NCBI GenBank assembly: GCA_964418745.1
Contig: CAYQMX010000022.1
Span: 1-64,000 of the forward strand
Origin: Scleromatobacter sp964418745
Lineage (GTDB): Bacteria; Pseudomonadota; Gammaproteobacteria; Burkholderiales; Burkholderiaceae_C
Reading direction: 5' to 3'
Length of the DNA stretch: 64,000 nucleotides
The position numbers were made by a program, and so were the translations under genes. Shown here piece by piece: positions 43,028-52,395 of the stretch (within the stretch, counting starts at the first letter, position 1; each line of letters begins with the position of its first letter). Under the pieces are notes generated by a model, which searched no databases, was not told where the DNA came from, and saw nothing but the letters and a program-made list of their open reading frames with translations.

Positions 43028-43672
43028 TCAATCCGGGTCGTGGTCGCCGTCGCAATCCTTGTAGTAGCCCGACTCGATGCGCGTCTTCAGGCCGTTCTGC
43101 ACCAGGGTGTGGGCGTACACGCCGCCCTGCACGGTCTGGCCGATGTAGAGCGGCGGCGCCTCGAACGTGAGGTGCTCCGTCACCTGGGTGCCGCCGCGCA
43201 CGCGGGTGAAGGTGATGTGCTGGTGGGTGACGATGCCCGGCACGTCGTAGCTGTCGGCGTCGTAGTAGCGCTGGCGCGCGAAGAAGCGCTGCTGGGCCAC
43301 CGTCACGCCGTGGAAGGTGGTGCCGTCGGGCAGCGGGATGTCCTCGTAGGCGATGAAATCGTAGGTCGGCACGCCGTAGGCGTCGTAGCGGCGCACCGGC
43401 ACGATGGACTTCAGGAACGGGTGCAGGCCCAGCGCGTTGTTGACGTCGGAGTAGATCCGCCAGATCTTGCGCAGCGGCGCGTCGATGACGATGGTCAGGT
43501 CCTGCGAGGCCGCGACGTAGCCACGCGCCGCCAGCGGGATGGATTCGAGCGACTGGTACTGGGCCCAGTTGCCGTTCCACAGCGCGACGTCGTCGGCGTG
43601 GGTCTGCGCGGCGGCCTGCAGCGCGAACGTGGTGGCGACGAGGCCCAGGAGGGCCGTCAGGCGTCTTCTCAT
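43028..43672 (-). CDS. Secreted SRPBCC-like protein of unknown function
   Basis: A 214-residue protein with an N-terminal signal peptide (MRRRLTALLGLVATTFALQAAAQ). The mature part resembles a START/SRPBCC-type ligand-binding fold: DLTIVIDAPLRKIWRIYSD at the start and a run of beta strands. ATG 43672 sits nine bases after GGAG; an ATG three codons earlier touches it directly. No catalytic motif is recognised. It ends in an acidic tail (DCDGDHDPD). Confidence 0.65.
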   Translation of the reverse strand: MRRRLTALLGLVATTFALQAAAQTHADDVALWNGNWAQYQSLESIPLAARGYVAASQDLTIVIDAPLRKIWRIYSDVNNALGLHPFLKSIVPVRRYDAYGVPTYDFIAYEDIPLPDGTTFHGVTVAQQRFFARQRYYDADSYDVPGIVTHQHITFTRVRGGTQVTEHLTFEAPPLYIGQTVQGGVYAHTLVQNGLKTRIESGYYKDCDGDHDPD

Positions 43673-43801
43673 GCTGTGCATCTCCGTTGGTGAAGGATCG
43701 GGGCGATCGGCGCCCCCTCGGCACCGTGCCGCCCGATCCTAACCAACGATTGCACAGGACGACTCCGCCCCCCTAGATCGAGGGGTGGCGTCCCGCGCCG
43801 T

Positions 43802-44296
43802 TCAGCGCGCGCCGCCGGCCACCCCCGCGGGTGCCGTGTCCGCCAGCCGGGCGCGGCTCTTCGGATAGATCAGCGTCTCCTCGAGCGCCGTGTGGCCGTA
43901 GCAGAGCTCGAGGAAGACCTCGGCGCCGTGCATGAAATCGGCCGGCTCGACCCAGTGGTTGCCCTCGGCGATGGCGCGCAGCTGAGGCCCGAGCTCGATC
44001 CAGTCCTCCTCGATCCAGCCGTGGTCCTGCTGCAGGGTCTGCACGATGGTCACCAGTTCGGCGTCGGCGCTGGCCAGCAGCGGCGGGAACACGAAGGCCT
44101 CCTCGAGGCGGTGATGGCGGCGCATGGAGCCGGAGAAGAAGGCCTCGATGGCGCAGGCCTCGGCCCGGATGTCCGGGGCCAGGTCCTCCGACTGCACCCG
44201 GCTGGCCAGCGCGGCCAGGCGGTCGAGGTGGTCGCGGACCTGGCGATGATGATCGTCCAGTTCGGCGAGATCGGTGTCGGCGGCTTTGACAGGCAT
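43802..44296 (-). CDS. Hemerythrin-domain protein
   Basis: A 164-residue four-helix protein with a plausible hemerythrin di-iron set: DDHHRQVRDHLDRL, MRRHHRLEEAFVFP, QDHGWIEED and YGHTALEETLIYP. Such proteins bind O2 or NO, or act in iron-sulfur protection. ATG 44296 follows AGGAGCATGCG. It is divergent from the oxygen-sensitive korCAB genes, which fits O2 scavenging or sensing for that complex (inference). Confidence 0.88.
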   Translation of the reverse strand: MPVKAADTDLAELDDHHRQVRDHLDRLAALASRVQSEDLAPDIRAEACAIEAFFSGSMRRHHRLEEAFVFPPLLASADAELVTIVQTLQQDHGWIEEDWIELGPQLRAIAEGNHWVEPADFMHGAEVFLELCYGHTALEETLIYPKSRARLADTAPAGVAGGAR

Positions 44297-44477
44297 CGCA
44301 TGCTCCTGGACAACGGACATCTCCTTTATACGCCGGCAAGGCGGCCTGCGCTTGTCCGGCATCAATGTCGCGCCGATTCCCGGCCCGCGGATCGCCCCAA
44401 GCGGGTGCGATCGGCCTAGACTCGCGGAACCTGACCGGTGCACCCCCGCACCAGGTTCGGGCGAAGGAGACTGAACA

Positions 44478-46301
44478 GTGCAACTCGCCAACAGTGCCTC
44501 TCCCGCCTACTTCCACAAGGTCGTCGACTGCCAATGGGCCTGTCCGGCCCACACGCCGGTGCCCGAGTACATCCGGCTGATCGGCCAGGGCCGCTACGCG
44601 GACGCCTACATGGTCAACTGGGTCTCCAACGTGTTTCCCGGCATCCTGGGGCGCACCTGCGACCGGCCGTGCGAGCCGGCCTGCCGGCGCGGCCGCGTCG
44701 AGGAGAACAACCGCGACAAGCCGGAGCCGGTGGCCATCTGCCGCCTCAAGCGCGTGGCCGCCGACCACAAGGGCGACGTGCGCGCGCGGATGCCCGCGGT
44801 GGCGCCGCCCAACGGCCGGCGCATCGCCTGCATCGGCGCCGGGCCGGCCTCGCTGACCGTCGCGCGCGACCTGGCGCCGTGGGGCTACGCGGTCACCGTG
44901 TTCGACGGCGAGGCCAAGGCGGGCGGCTTCATCCGCTCGCAGATCCCCCATTTCAGGCTGCCGGAGTCGGTGATCGACGAGGAGACCGGCTACGTCCTCG
45001 ACCTCGGCGTGCGCTTCGAGGCGGGCCGTCGCATCGAATCGATGCGGGCCCTGCTCGCCCAGGGCTACGACGCCGTTTTCGTCGGCTGCGGCGCCCCGCG
45101 CGGGCGCGACCTGGCCCTGCCCGGCCGGCACGAGGCGGCGGCCGCCATCCACATCGGCATCGACTGGCTGGCCTCGGTCTCGTTCGGCCACGTGACGAGC
45201 GTGGGCGAGCGCGTCATCGTGCTGGGCGGCGGCAACACTGCGATGGACTGCTGTCGCTCGGCGCGCCGCCTCGGCGGCCGCGAGGTGACGGTGATCGTGC
45301 GCAGCGGCTTCGCCGAGGTGAAGGCCTCGCCGTGGGAAAAGGAGGACGCGATGCACGAGGGCATCCCCATCCTCGACTTCCACGTGCCCAAGGCCTTCGA
45401 GCACGTCGACGGCCGGCTCGCCGGCATGACCTTCGAGCGCGTCGTGGCCCGCCTCGATGCGCAGGGCCGGCGCGAGCTGGTGCCCAGCGGCGCGCCGGAC
45501 GTCTTCGTGCCCTGCGACACGGTGCTGGTGGCCGTGGGCCAGGAGAACGCGTTCCCGTGGATCGAGGCCGACTGCGGCATCGCGTTCGACCGCCACGGCC
45601 TGCCGATGCTCGCACCGCAGACCTTCCAGTCGACGCTGCCACGCGTGTTCTTCGGCGGCGACGCCGCGTTCGGCCCGAAGAACATCATCTCGGCGGTGGC
45701 GCACGGCCACGAGGCCGCGGTGTCGATCGACCGCTTCCTGCACGGCGAGGACGTGCGCGACCGCCCGCCGCCCACGTCCACGCTGATGTCGCAGAAGATG
45801 GGCATCCACGAGTGGAGCTACCACAACGACGTCTCGCTGGACACGCGCTCGCGGGTGCCCTGGGCCGCCGCCGAGCGCGCGCTGGCCGACATCCGCGTGG
45901 AGGTGGAGCTCGGCTTCGACGCCGCGACCGCGTTCAAGGAGGCCGGCCGCTGCCTGAACTGCGACGTTCAGACCGTGTTCAACCGCGACACCTGCATCGA
46001 GTGCGACGCCTGCGCCGACATCTGCCCGATGGACTGCATCACGTTCACGGCGGGCGGCGACGAAGCCGACCTGCGCACGCGCCTGAAGGCCCCGGCGCCG
46101 GACCTGGCGCAGGACCTGTACGTGTCGCGCGAGCTGAAGACGGGCCGCGTGATGGTCAAGGACGAGGACGTCTGCCTGCACTGCGGCCTGTGCGCCGAGC
46201 GCTGCCCCACCGGGGCCTGGGACATGCAGAAGTTCCTGCTCACCACCACGCAGGCCGGGCCGCACTGCCGTGGCCCGCAAACCCTGGCGGAGGCCGCATG
46301 A
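44478..46301 (+). CDS. korC: 2-oxoacid oxidoreductase NADP-linked FAD/[4Fe-4S] subunit (KorC-like)
   Basis: A 607-residue flavoprotein resembling the glutamate synthase small subunit. An N-terminal Cys-rich [4Fe-4S] domain (C18, C22, then TCDRPCEPACRRG), a FAD-binding GAGPASLTVA and an NADP-type GGGNTAMDCCRSARR, then two ferredoxin clusters at the end (CIECDACADICPMDC and CLHCGLCAERCPTG). In Azoarcus evansii a protein of this size and layout is the third subunit of 2-oxoglutarate:NADP+ oxidoreductase. The order korC-korA-korB with 4-bp overlaps supports the same complex here. Confidence 0.85.
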   Translation: MQLANSASPAYFHKVVDCQWACPAHTPVPEYIRLIGQGRYADAYMVNWVSNVFPGILGRTCDRPCEPACRRGRVEENNRDKPEPVAICRLKRVAADHKGDVRARMPAVAPPNGRRIACIGAGPASLTVARDLAPWGYAVTVFDGEAKAGGFIRSQIPHFRLPESVIDEETGYVLDLGVRFEAGRRIESMRALLAQGYDAVFVGCGAPRGRDLALPGRHEAAAAIHIGIDWLASVSFGHVTSVGERVIVLGGGNTAMDCCRSARRLGGREVTVIVRSGFAEVKASPWEKEDAMHEGIPILDFHVPKAFEHVDGRLAGMTFERVVARLDAQGRRELVPSGAPDVFVPCDTVLVAVGQENAFPWIEADCGIAFDRHGLPMLAPQTFQSTLPRVFFGGDAAFGPKNIISAVAHGHEAAVSIDRFLHGEDVRDRPPPTSTLMSQKMGIHEWSYHNDVSLDTRSRVPWAAAERALADIRVEVELGFDAATAFKEAGRCLNCDVQTVFNRDTCIECDACADICPMDCITFTAGGDEADLRTRLKAPAPDLAQDLYVSRELKTGRVMVKDEDVCLHCGLCAERCPTGAWDMQKFLLTTTQAGPHCRGPQTLAEAA

Positions 46302-48118
46302 AGACCATCCAGGCCGTCAACGATTTCGTCATCAAGTTCGCCAACGTCAACGGCTCCGGGTCGGCCTCGGCCAACGAGCTGTTCGCCAAGGCCGTCATGC
46401 GCATGGGCGTGCCGGTGAGCCCGCGCAACATCTTTCCGAGCAACATCCAGGGCCTGCCCACCTGGTACGAGGCGCGGGTCTGCGAGAAGGGCTACACCGG
46501 CCGGCGCGGCGGCGTCGACATGATGGTGGCCATGAACCCGCAGACCTGGGACGCCGACGTCGCCGAGATCGAGTCGGGCGGCTACCTGTTCTACGACAGC
46601 ACGCGGCCGATGCCGGCCGCGCGCCTGCGCGACGACGTGCAGGTGATCGGCGTGCCGCTGACCGGGATCGCCAACGCGGCCTACACCGACGCGCGCCAGC
46701 GCCAGCTGTTCAAGAACATCATCTACGTGGGCGCGCTGTCGGCCCTGCTGGACATGGAGCCGGCCGTCTTCGAGAGCCTGTTCGCCGAACAGTACAAGGG
46801 CAAGGAACGGCTGCTGGCCTCCAACATCCAGGCGCTGCACCTGGGCCGCGACCACGTGCTGGAGAACGTGCCGCACCCGCTGGGGCTGCGCGTGCGGCGC
46901 GCCGACCGCGTCGGCGACCAGATCTTCACCGACGGCAACTCGGCCATCGCGCTGGGCTGCGTGTACGGCGGCGCGACGGTGGCGGCGTGGTATCCGATCA
47001 CGCCGTCGTCGTCGGTGCCCGAGGCGTTCCAGAAGTACTGCGAGAAGTTCCGCATCGACCCGGAGACCGGCCAGCACCGCTTCGCCATCGTGCAGGCCGA
47101 GGACGAGCTGGCCTCGATCGGCGTGGTGGTGGGCGCGGGCTGGAACGGCGCGCGCGCGTTCACGGCCACGTCGGGCCCCGGCATCTCGCTGATGACCGAG
47201 TTCATCGGCCTGGCCTACTTCGCCGAGATCCCTGTCACCATCGTCGACGTGCAGCGCGGCGGGCCGTCCACCGGCATGCCCACGCGCACGCAGCAGTCCG
47301 ACCTGTTCGCCTGCGCCTACGCGTCGCACGGCGACACGAAGCACGTGCTGCTGTTCCCGGAAGACCCGCACGAATGCTTCGAGCACGCGGCCGCGGCGCT
47401 GGACCTGGCCGACCGCCTGCAGACCCCGGTCTTCGTGATGACCGACCTCGACATCGGCATGAACCAGCGCCTGTGCCGCCCGTTCGCCTGGGACCCGGCG
47501 CGCGAGTACGACCGCGGCAAGGTGATGAGCGCCCAGCAGCTCGAGGACGGCGCCAACTTCGGCCGCTACAAGGACGTCGACGGCGACGGCATCCCCTGGC
47601 GCACGCTGCCGGGCACGCACCCGACCAAGGGCGCCTTCTTCACGCGCGGCACCACGCGCGACCCGTATGCGCGCTACTCCGAGAAGGGCGCCGACTACAT
47701 CTACAACATGGAGCGGCTGCAGCGCAAGTTCCAGACCGCGGCCACGCTGGTGCCGCAGCCCGTGCTGCGCCCCGCCGCGCGGCCCACGCGCCTGGGCGTG
47801 ATCCACTTCGGCTCCACCAGCCCCGCCATGGCCGAGGCGCTGGACGTGCTGGCCGAGGAGGACGTGCAGCTCGACGCGCTGCGGCTGCGCGCGTTCCCGT
47901 TCCCGAAGTCGGTGCGCGAGTTCATCGCCGCGCACGACAAGGTCTTCGTCGTCGAGCAGAACCGCGACGCGCAGATGCACGCGATGCTGGTCAACGAGCT
48001 CGACATCGACCCGGCGCGCCTGGTGCGCGTGCTGCACTACGACGGCACGCCGATCAACGCGCGCTTCATCGCCGCGGCGATCCGCAAGCAGCTCGTCCGC
48101 CAGAAGGTGACCGCATGA
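46298..48118 (+). CDS. korA: 2-oxoacid:acceptor oxidoreductase, alpha (gamma-alpha fused) subunit
   Basis: A 606-residue protein with the gamma-type domain first (residues about 1-185) and the pyrimidine-binding alpha domain after it (AAWYPITPSSSVPEAF, AEDELASIGVVVGAGWNGARA in two parts, RGGPSTGMPTRTQQSDL). These subunits catalyse CoA-dependent oxidative decarboxylation of a 2-oxoacid, probably 2-oxoglutarate. Overlaps both neighbours by ATGA. Confidence 0.9.
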   Translation: MKTIQAVNDFVIKFANVNGSGSASANELFAKAVMRMGVPVSPRNIFPSNIQGLPTWYEARVCEKGYTGRRGGVDMMVAMNPQTWDADVAEIESGGYLFYDSTRPMPAARLRDDVQVIGVPLTGIANAAYTDARQRQLFKNIIYVGALSALLDMEPAVFESLFAEQYKGKERLLASNIQALHLGRDHVLENVPHPLGLRVRRADRVGDQIFTDGNSAIALGCVYGGATVAAWYPITPSSSVPEAFQKYCEKFRIDPETGQHRFAIVQAEDELASIGVVVGAGWNGARAFTATSGPGISLMTEFIGLAYFAEIPVTIVDVQRGGPSTGMPTRTQQSDLFACAYASHGDTKHVLLFPEDPHECFEHAAAALDLADRLQTPVFVMTDLDIGMNQRLCRPFAWDPAREYDRGKVMSAQQLEDGANFGRYKDVDGDGIPWRTLPGTHPTKGAFFTRGTTRDPYARYSEKGADYIYNMERLQRKFQTAATLVPQPVLRPAARPTRLGVIHFGSTSPAMAEALDVLAEEDVQLDALRLRAFPFPKSVREFIAAHDKVFVVEQNRDAQMHAMLVNELDIDPARLVRVLHYDGTPINARFIAAAIRKQLVRQKVTA

Positions 48119-49170
48119 CCTATATCGCCAAGCCCCTGCTGCACCACCCGACGCTGCACCAGAACAAGGTCGGCTACACCCGGCGCGACTACGAGGGCCG
48201 CATCTCCACGCTATGCGCCGGTTGCGGGCACGACTCGATCTCGGCGGCCATCATCCAGGCCTGCTGGGAGCTCGACATCGAGCCGCACCGCGTGGCCAAG
48301 CTGTCGGGCATCGGCTGCAGCTCCAAGACGCCCGACTACTTCCTGGGCGCCTCGCATGGCTTCAACACCGTGCACGGCCGCATGCCCTCGGTGCTGACCG
48401 GCGCCAACCTGGCCAACCGCGACCTGCTGTACCTGGGGGTGTCGGGCGACGGCGACTCGGCCTCCATCGGCCTGGGCCAGTTCGCCAACGCGCTGCGGCG
48501 CGGCGTGCGCATGGCCTACATCGTGGAGAACAACGGCGTCTACGGGCTGACCAAGGGCCAGTTCTCGGCCACCGCCGACCGCGGCTCGCGCAGCAAGAAG
48601 GGCGTCATCAACAACGACAACCCGATCGACCTCGTGGGCATCGCGCTGCAGCTGGGCGCCACCTACGTCGCGCGCAGCTTCTCGGGCGACAAGGAACAGC
48701 TGGTGCCGCTGATCAAGGGCGCGATGTCGCACGGCGGCGCTGCCTTCATCGACGTCATCAGCCCCTGCGTGACCTTCAACAACCACGGCGGCTCCACCAA
48801 GAGCTTCGACTACGTGCGCCAGCACAACGAGGCCGTCAGCCGCATCGACTTCATGACCCCCGGCGCGGAGATCACCACGGCCTATGCGCCCGGCGAGGTG
48901 GTGGACGTGCCCCAGCACGACGGCAGCGTGCTGCGCCTGCGCAAGCTGCATGCCGACTACGACGCCACCGACCGCTATGGCGCGCTGAGCTACATGCAGA
49001 AGCACGCCGCGCAGGGCGAGATCGTCACCGGCCTGCTCTACCTCGATCCGCTGGCCACCGACCTGCACGACTCGCTCAACACCGTCGCCGCGCCGCTGCA
49101 TTCGCTGGGCCGCGACGCCCTGTGCCCGGGCAGCGCGCGGCTCGACAAGATCAACGCCGGCCTGCGCTGA
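48115..49170 (+). CDS. korB: 2-oxoacid:acceptor oxidoreductase, beta subunit
   Basis: A 351-residue thiamine-diphosphate-binding subunit. [4Fe-4S] Cys ligands in CAGCGHDS and GIGCSS; the ThDP/Mg motif is GDGDSASIG ... ENNGVYGLTKGQFS. With KorA and KorC it would convert a 2-oxoacid and CoA to acyl-CoA, reducing NADP+ through the iron-sulfur/FAD subunit. Confidence 0.93.
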   Translation: MTYIAKPLLHHPTLHQNKVGYTRRDYEGRISTLCAGCGHDSISAAIIQACWELDIEPHRVAKLSGIGCSSKTPDYFLGASHGFNTVHGRMPSVLTGANLANRDLLYLGVSGDGDSASIGLGQFANALRRGVRMAYIVENNGVYGLTKGQFSATADRGSRSKKGVINNDNPIDLVGIALQLGATYVARSFSGDKEQLVPLIKGAMSHGGAAFIDVISPCVTFNNHGGSTKSFDYVRQHNEAVSRIDFMTPGAEITTAYAPGEVVDVPQHDGSVLRLRKLHADYDATDRYGALSYMQKHAAQGEIVTGLLYLDPLATDLHDSLNTVAAPLHSLGRDALCPGSARLDKINAGLR

Positions 49171-49214
49171 ACGCGCACCGCCGGTCGCCGCGACCCATGC
49201 AAGGAGCCACCGCC

Positions 49215-49655
49215 ATGCCGGAACGCACCGTCCTGCAATCCATGAGCCAGCGCCACGTGCTCAGCCTGACGCCGGCGGCCACCATCCACGACGCCGCCTG
49301 CGCGATGACGCGCGCCAACTGCGGCAGCGTGCTGGTGATCGACGCCGCCGGCACGATGCAGGGCATCGTCACCGAACGCGACCTGATGACCCGCGTGCTG
49401 GCCAAGGGCCTGGACCCGAACGCCACCACCGTCGCCCAGGTGATGACGCGCCACCCGCAATGCGTCGGCCCCGAGATGAAGGTCGCCGACGCCGTGCTGG
49501 TCATGATCGAGCGCGGCTTCCGCCACCTGCCCATCGTCGCCCCGGACGGCCGCGTGCTGGGCGTATTCTCGGCGCGCGACGCGCTGCCGCGGGAGGTGAA
49601 CACGGCGGTGGACCTGGCGGAGTTCAACGAGCGGGTCAACGACGCGCTCGGCTGA
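49215..49655 (+). CDS. CBS-domain pair protein
   Basis: A 146-residue protein of two CBS motifs (MSQRHVLSLTPAATIHDA ... GIVTERDLMTRVL; VMTRHPQCVGPEMKVADAV ... GVFSARDAL). CBS pairs bind adenine nucleotides and sense energy or redox state. It follows korB by 44 bp with AAGGAG, so it is probably the last gene of the kor operon. The partner is unknown. Confidence 0.88.
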   Translation: MPERTVLQSMSQRHVLSLTPAATIHDAACAMTRANCGSVLVIDAAGTMQGIVTERDLMTRVLAKGLDPNATTVAQVMTRHPQCVGPEMKVADAVLVMIERGFRHLPIVAPDGRVLGVFSARDALPREVNTAVDLAEFNERVNDALG

Positions 49656-49671
49656 CGGGTCGCCTCCAACG

Positions 49672-50373
49672 TCACTCCGCCATCTCGATGGCGTCGGCAC
49701 GATGCCTCGACTCGCACCACGGCACCGCCACGTCGCCCCGGGTCGCGGACGTGCGCCCGCCGGCCTCGACGACGGCGTAGGCGGGCGCGCGCGCCCGCTG
49801 CGCCACCTGGCCCTGCCAGGTGCTGCGCAACAGCTCGAATTCGCGCAGCGCCACCGATCGGCCGGACTCCGTCGGGCGCTGCACCAGCTGCGCCTCGCTC
49901 ATGCCGACGGAGCGCATCAGGAAGCAGGAGCCGCGGTTTTCCGGGGCGGCCGCACCGATCAGGCGATCGACGTCGCAGCTGTCGAAGACCGCGTCCACGC
50001 AAAGCAGCCCCAACTCGAGGCTGAAGCGGCCGGCCCAGAACCGGTCGTGCGTCCAGATGCCCATCTCCATCGCCTGCGGGTCGGCCGCATAGGGCTGGAA
50101 GCGGAACAGGGATGCCCACTCGCCCGTCGCGCGCAGCACGCCCGACAATGCGGCGAGTCGCCCACGACGCGCCGCCTCGACGATGGCATCCATGCGTGCG
50201 ATGGCTTCGTGCTCGCGAGCGGGCTGCTCCCACAGGAGGTGCTGGTTGAACAGCGGATTGCGCGTCGCCTCGAACAGCGGCCATGCATCGGCCAGCGCGA
50301 CACGACGCAACGCCAGGCGCCGGCTGTAGGCGCGTTCGAGTCGATCGGTCAGCTCCATATAGTCGTGTGACAT
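49672..50373 (-). CDS. GNAT family N-acetyltransferase
   Basis: A 233-residue RimJ/RimL-type acetyltransferase: LRRVALADAWPLFEATRNPLFNQHL (written here in the usual N-terminal position), MEMGIWTHDRFWAGRFSLELGLLCVDAVF spans the acetyl-CoA-binding core, and ENRGSCFLMRSVGMSE follows. The C-terminal extension after residue 180 is unusual and probably disordered. ATG 50373 or 50358; neither has a strong ribosome site. Substrate unknown. Confidence 0.75.
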   Translation of the reverse strand: MSHDYMELTDRLERAYSRRLALRRVALADAWPLFEATRNPLFNQHLLWEQPAREHEAIARMDAIVEAARRGRLAALSGVLRATGEWASLFRFQPYAADPQAMEMGIWTHDRFWAGRFSLELGLLCVDAVFDSCDVDRLIGAAAPENRGSCFLMRSVGMSEAQLVQRPTESGRSVALREFELLRSTWQGQVAQRARAPAYAVVEAGGRTSATRGDVAVPWCESRHRADAIEMAE

Positions 50374-50649
50374 GGGTCGGCAGGTTCTCTCTGAGTCTGG
50401 GTCAAGGGGCTGGCGCACAAGCCTAGCCGCCCATACCCGTCCCCGTACCGTGAAATAGGGCTCGTTCCGCACCAGATCTCGAGCGATCGCGCGCGGGATG
50501 CCGAAGTTTGGTACCTCCCCCGGTACAGTTTCCCGATCCCGGGCCGATATGTGTTCCACGCGCCGCTTCGTCGGCGCGTCGAGCCACCCTGCGAAGCGCA
50601 GGACCGCCGTCGACCGGAACGCCGTGAAGACCCGAAACGAGACTGCCCA

Positions 50650-52371
50650 ATGCTGCGCGAACTGCCCCTGACCCTGCTCGATCCGCAAGACATCTCCGGC
50701 ATGTCCTCGGTGCTCGAGCAGACGGATGCGGTCCAGCTCTCGCGCCTCATGTCCGAGGCGCGCGAGGCCGTGGTCCACGTCGACCACGACTGGGTCGTGC
50801 GCTATTGCAACGACGTCTACCTGGACGACATCCACCTGCCGCGCGACCAGGTCATCGACCACACGCCGTTCGACTACCAGCCGTCGTTCAGCCGCTCCAT
50901 CTTCTACGAGACGATCGAGATCGCCCGCAAGGAGCGCCGGCCCATGGCATCGATCGGCTACTCCGCGGTGCTGAACCGGTGGCTGATGGTGCGCGTGTTC
51001 CCGACCGCCACCGGCACGCTCATGCTGGCCAACGACGCCTCGGAGACGGTGGTGCGGCAGTACCAGTTGGCGCAGCAGGCGCTCAAGGACCCGCTGACCG
51101 GCCTGGACAACAAGCTCGCGCTGGTGACCGAGATCGCGACCCGCCTGGCCGCGGGTGCGGAGTTCTCCCTCGCAGTGCTGGGTCTCGACCGCTTCAAGAC
51201 CGTCAACGACGCCCAGGGCTACGCACGCGGCGACCTCGCGCTGATGGAAGTGGCCTCGCGCCTGCAGATCGCCACGCTGGCCGAGGAGCGCCTGTACCGG
51301 CTCAACGGCGACGAGTTCGCCTTCATGACCAGCGGCGAAGCGAGCGCCGCCGGGCCGCGGATCCGCAACCTCATCGTCCAGACGCAGCGCCCGATCGTGC
51401 TGCACGGCCAGTCGTTCGTCCTCGGCGCCAGTGCGGGCCTGGCCCGCGCGCCGGTACACGGTGCCGATGCGGAACTGCTGCTGAAACGGGCACTGCTCGC
51501 GCTGCGCCAGTCGAAACGCCTCAGGACGGACGACGTCGTCGTCTACGAAGCCTCGCTCGAGAGCGTGACGCGCCAGCGCAGCGAACTCGAAGCCGAGCTG
51601 CGCCACGCCGTCGAGATCGGCCAGTTCACGCTGATGCTCCAGCCCAAGGGTGCGCTGGCCGGGCGCCACGTCGTCGGCGCCGAGGCGCTGATCCGCTGGC
51701 CCCATCCCGCGCGCGGCGTGCTCGCGCCGGACCAGTTCCTTCCGCTGGCCCAGGAATGCGACCTGATGCCGGCCATCGACCGCTGGGTGCTGCGACACGC
51801 GCTGTCGCAGGTCCAGGAATTGAAGCGCCTGGGCATCGCCGTGCCGGTGTCCATCAACCTGTCCGTGGAGTCGCTGTCGGACGCCGGGCTCGTCGACAGC
51901 GTCAGGAGCGCCTTGCACGACACCGGCGTCCAGCCCGGGCTGCTCGAGATCGAGATTCCGGAGGGCGCCCTGATGCGCGACGTCGACACGAGCGCCTCGG
52001 TGCTCGCCGGCCTGGATGAACTGGGTGTGGGCATCAGCATCGACGACTTCGGCACCGGCTATTCCTCGTTCGCCTACCTCGCGCGCTTTCCCGTGCACAC
52101 CCTGAAGGTGGACCGCTCCTTCGTCGCCGACATGACGTCCAACGCCGCCAGCCGCACCATCGTGAAGGGCCTGATCCGGCTGGCCCATTCCCTGTCGATG
52201 CGCGTCGTCGCCGAAGGCGCCGAGACCGAGGAGCAGATGACGATGCTCGAGCGTATGCGCTGCGACGAGGTGCAGGGCTACGGCTACGGGCGCCCGATGA
52301 CGTTCGACAGGTTCTGCGCGTTCGCGCACGGGCACACCGCGATCGCGGGGCCGAGCGCCTTCACGATCTAG
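50650..52371 (+). CDS. PAS-GGDEF-EAL cyclic-di-GMP signalling protein
   Basis: A 573-residue cytoplasmic protein: a PAS sensor (about 25-140), a GGDEF domain and an EAL domain. The GGDEF motif is degenerate (N219-G-D-E-F223), so cyclase activity is doubtful; it may bind GTP as a regulatory site. The EAL part looks intact: E345-A-L347, the INLSVES region, LEIEIPE, IDDFGTGYSS and LKVDRSFV, consistent with c-di-GMP phosphodiesterase. It is divergent from the GNAT gene across 276 bp. Confidence 0.9.
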   Translation: MLRELPLTLLDPQDISGMSSVLEQTDAVQLSRLMSEAREAVVHVDHDWVVRYCNDVYLDDIHLPRDQVIDHTPFDYQPSFSRSIFYETIEIARKERRPMASIGYSAVLNRWLMVRVFPTATGTLMLANDASETVVRQYQLAQQALKDPLTGLDNKLALVTEIATRLAAGAEFSLAVLGLDRFKTVNDAQGYARGDLALMEVASRLQIATLAEERLYRLNGDEFAFMTSGEASAAGPRIRNLIVQTQRPIVLHGQSFVLGASAGLARAPVHGADAELLLKRALLALRQSKRLRTDDVVVYEASLESVTRQRSELEAELRHAVEIGQFTLMLQPKGALAGRHVVGAEALIRWPHPARGVLAPDQFLPLAQECDLMPAIDRWVLRHALSQVQELKRLGIAVPVSINLSVESLSDAGLVDSVRSALHDTGVQPGLLEIEIPEGALMRDVDTSASVLAGLDELGVGISIDDFGTGYSSFAYLARFPVHTLKVDRSFVADMTSNAASRTIVKGLIRLAHSLSMRVVAEGAETEEQMTMLERMRCDEVQGYGYGRPMTFDRFCAFAHGHTAIAGPSAFTI

Positions 52372-52395
52372 CCCGCGCGGCCACCGGGCACACCG

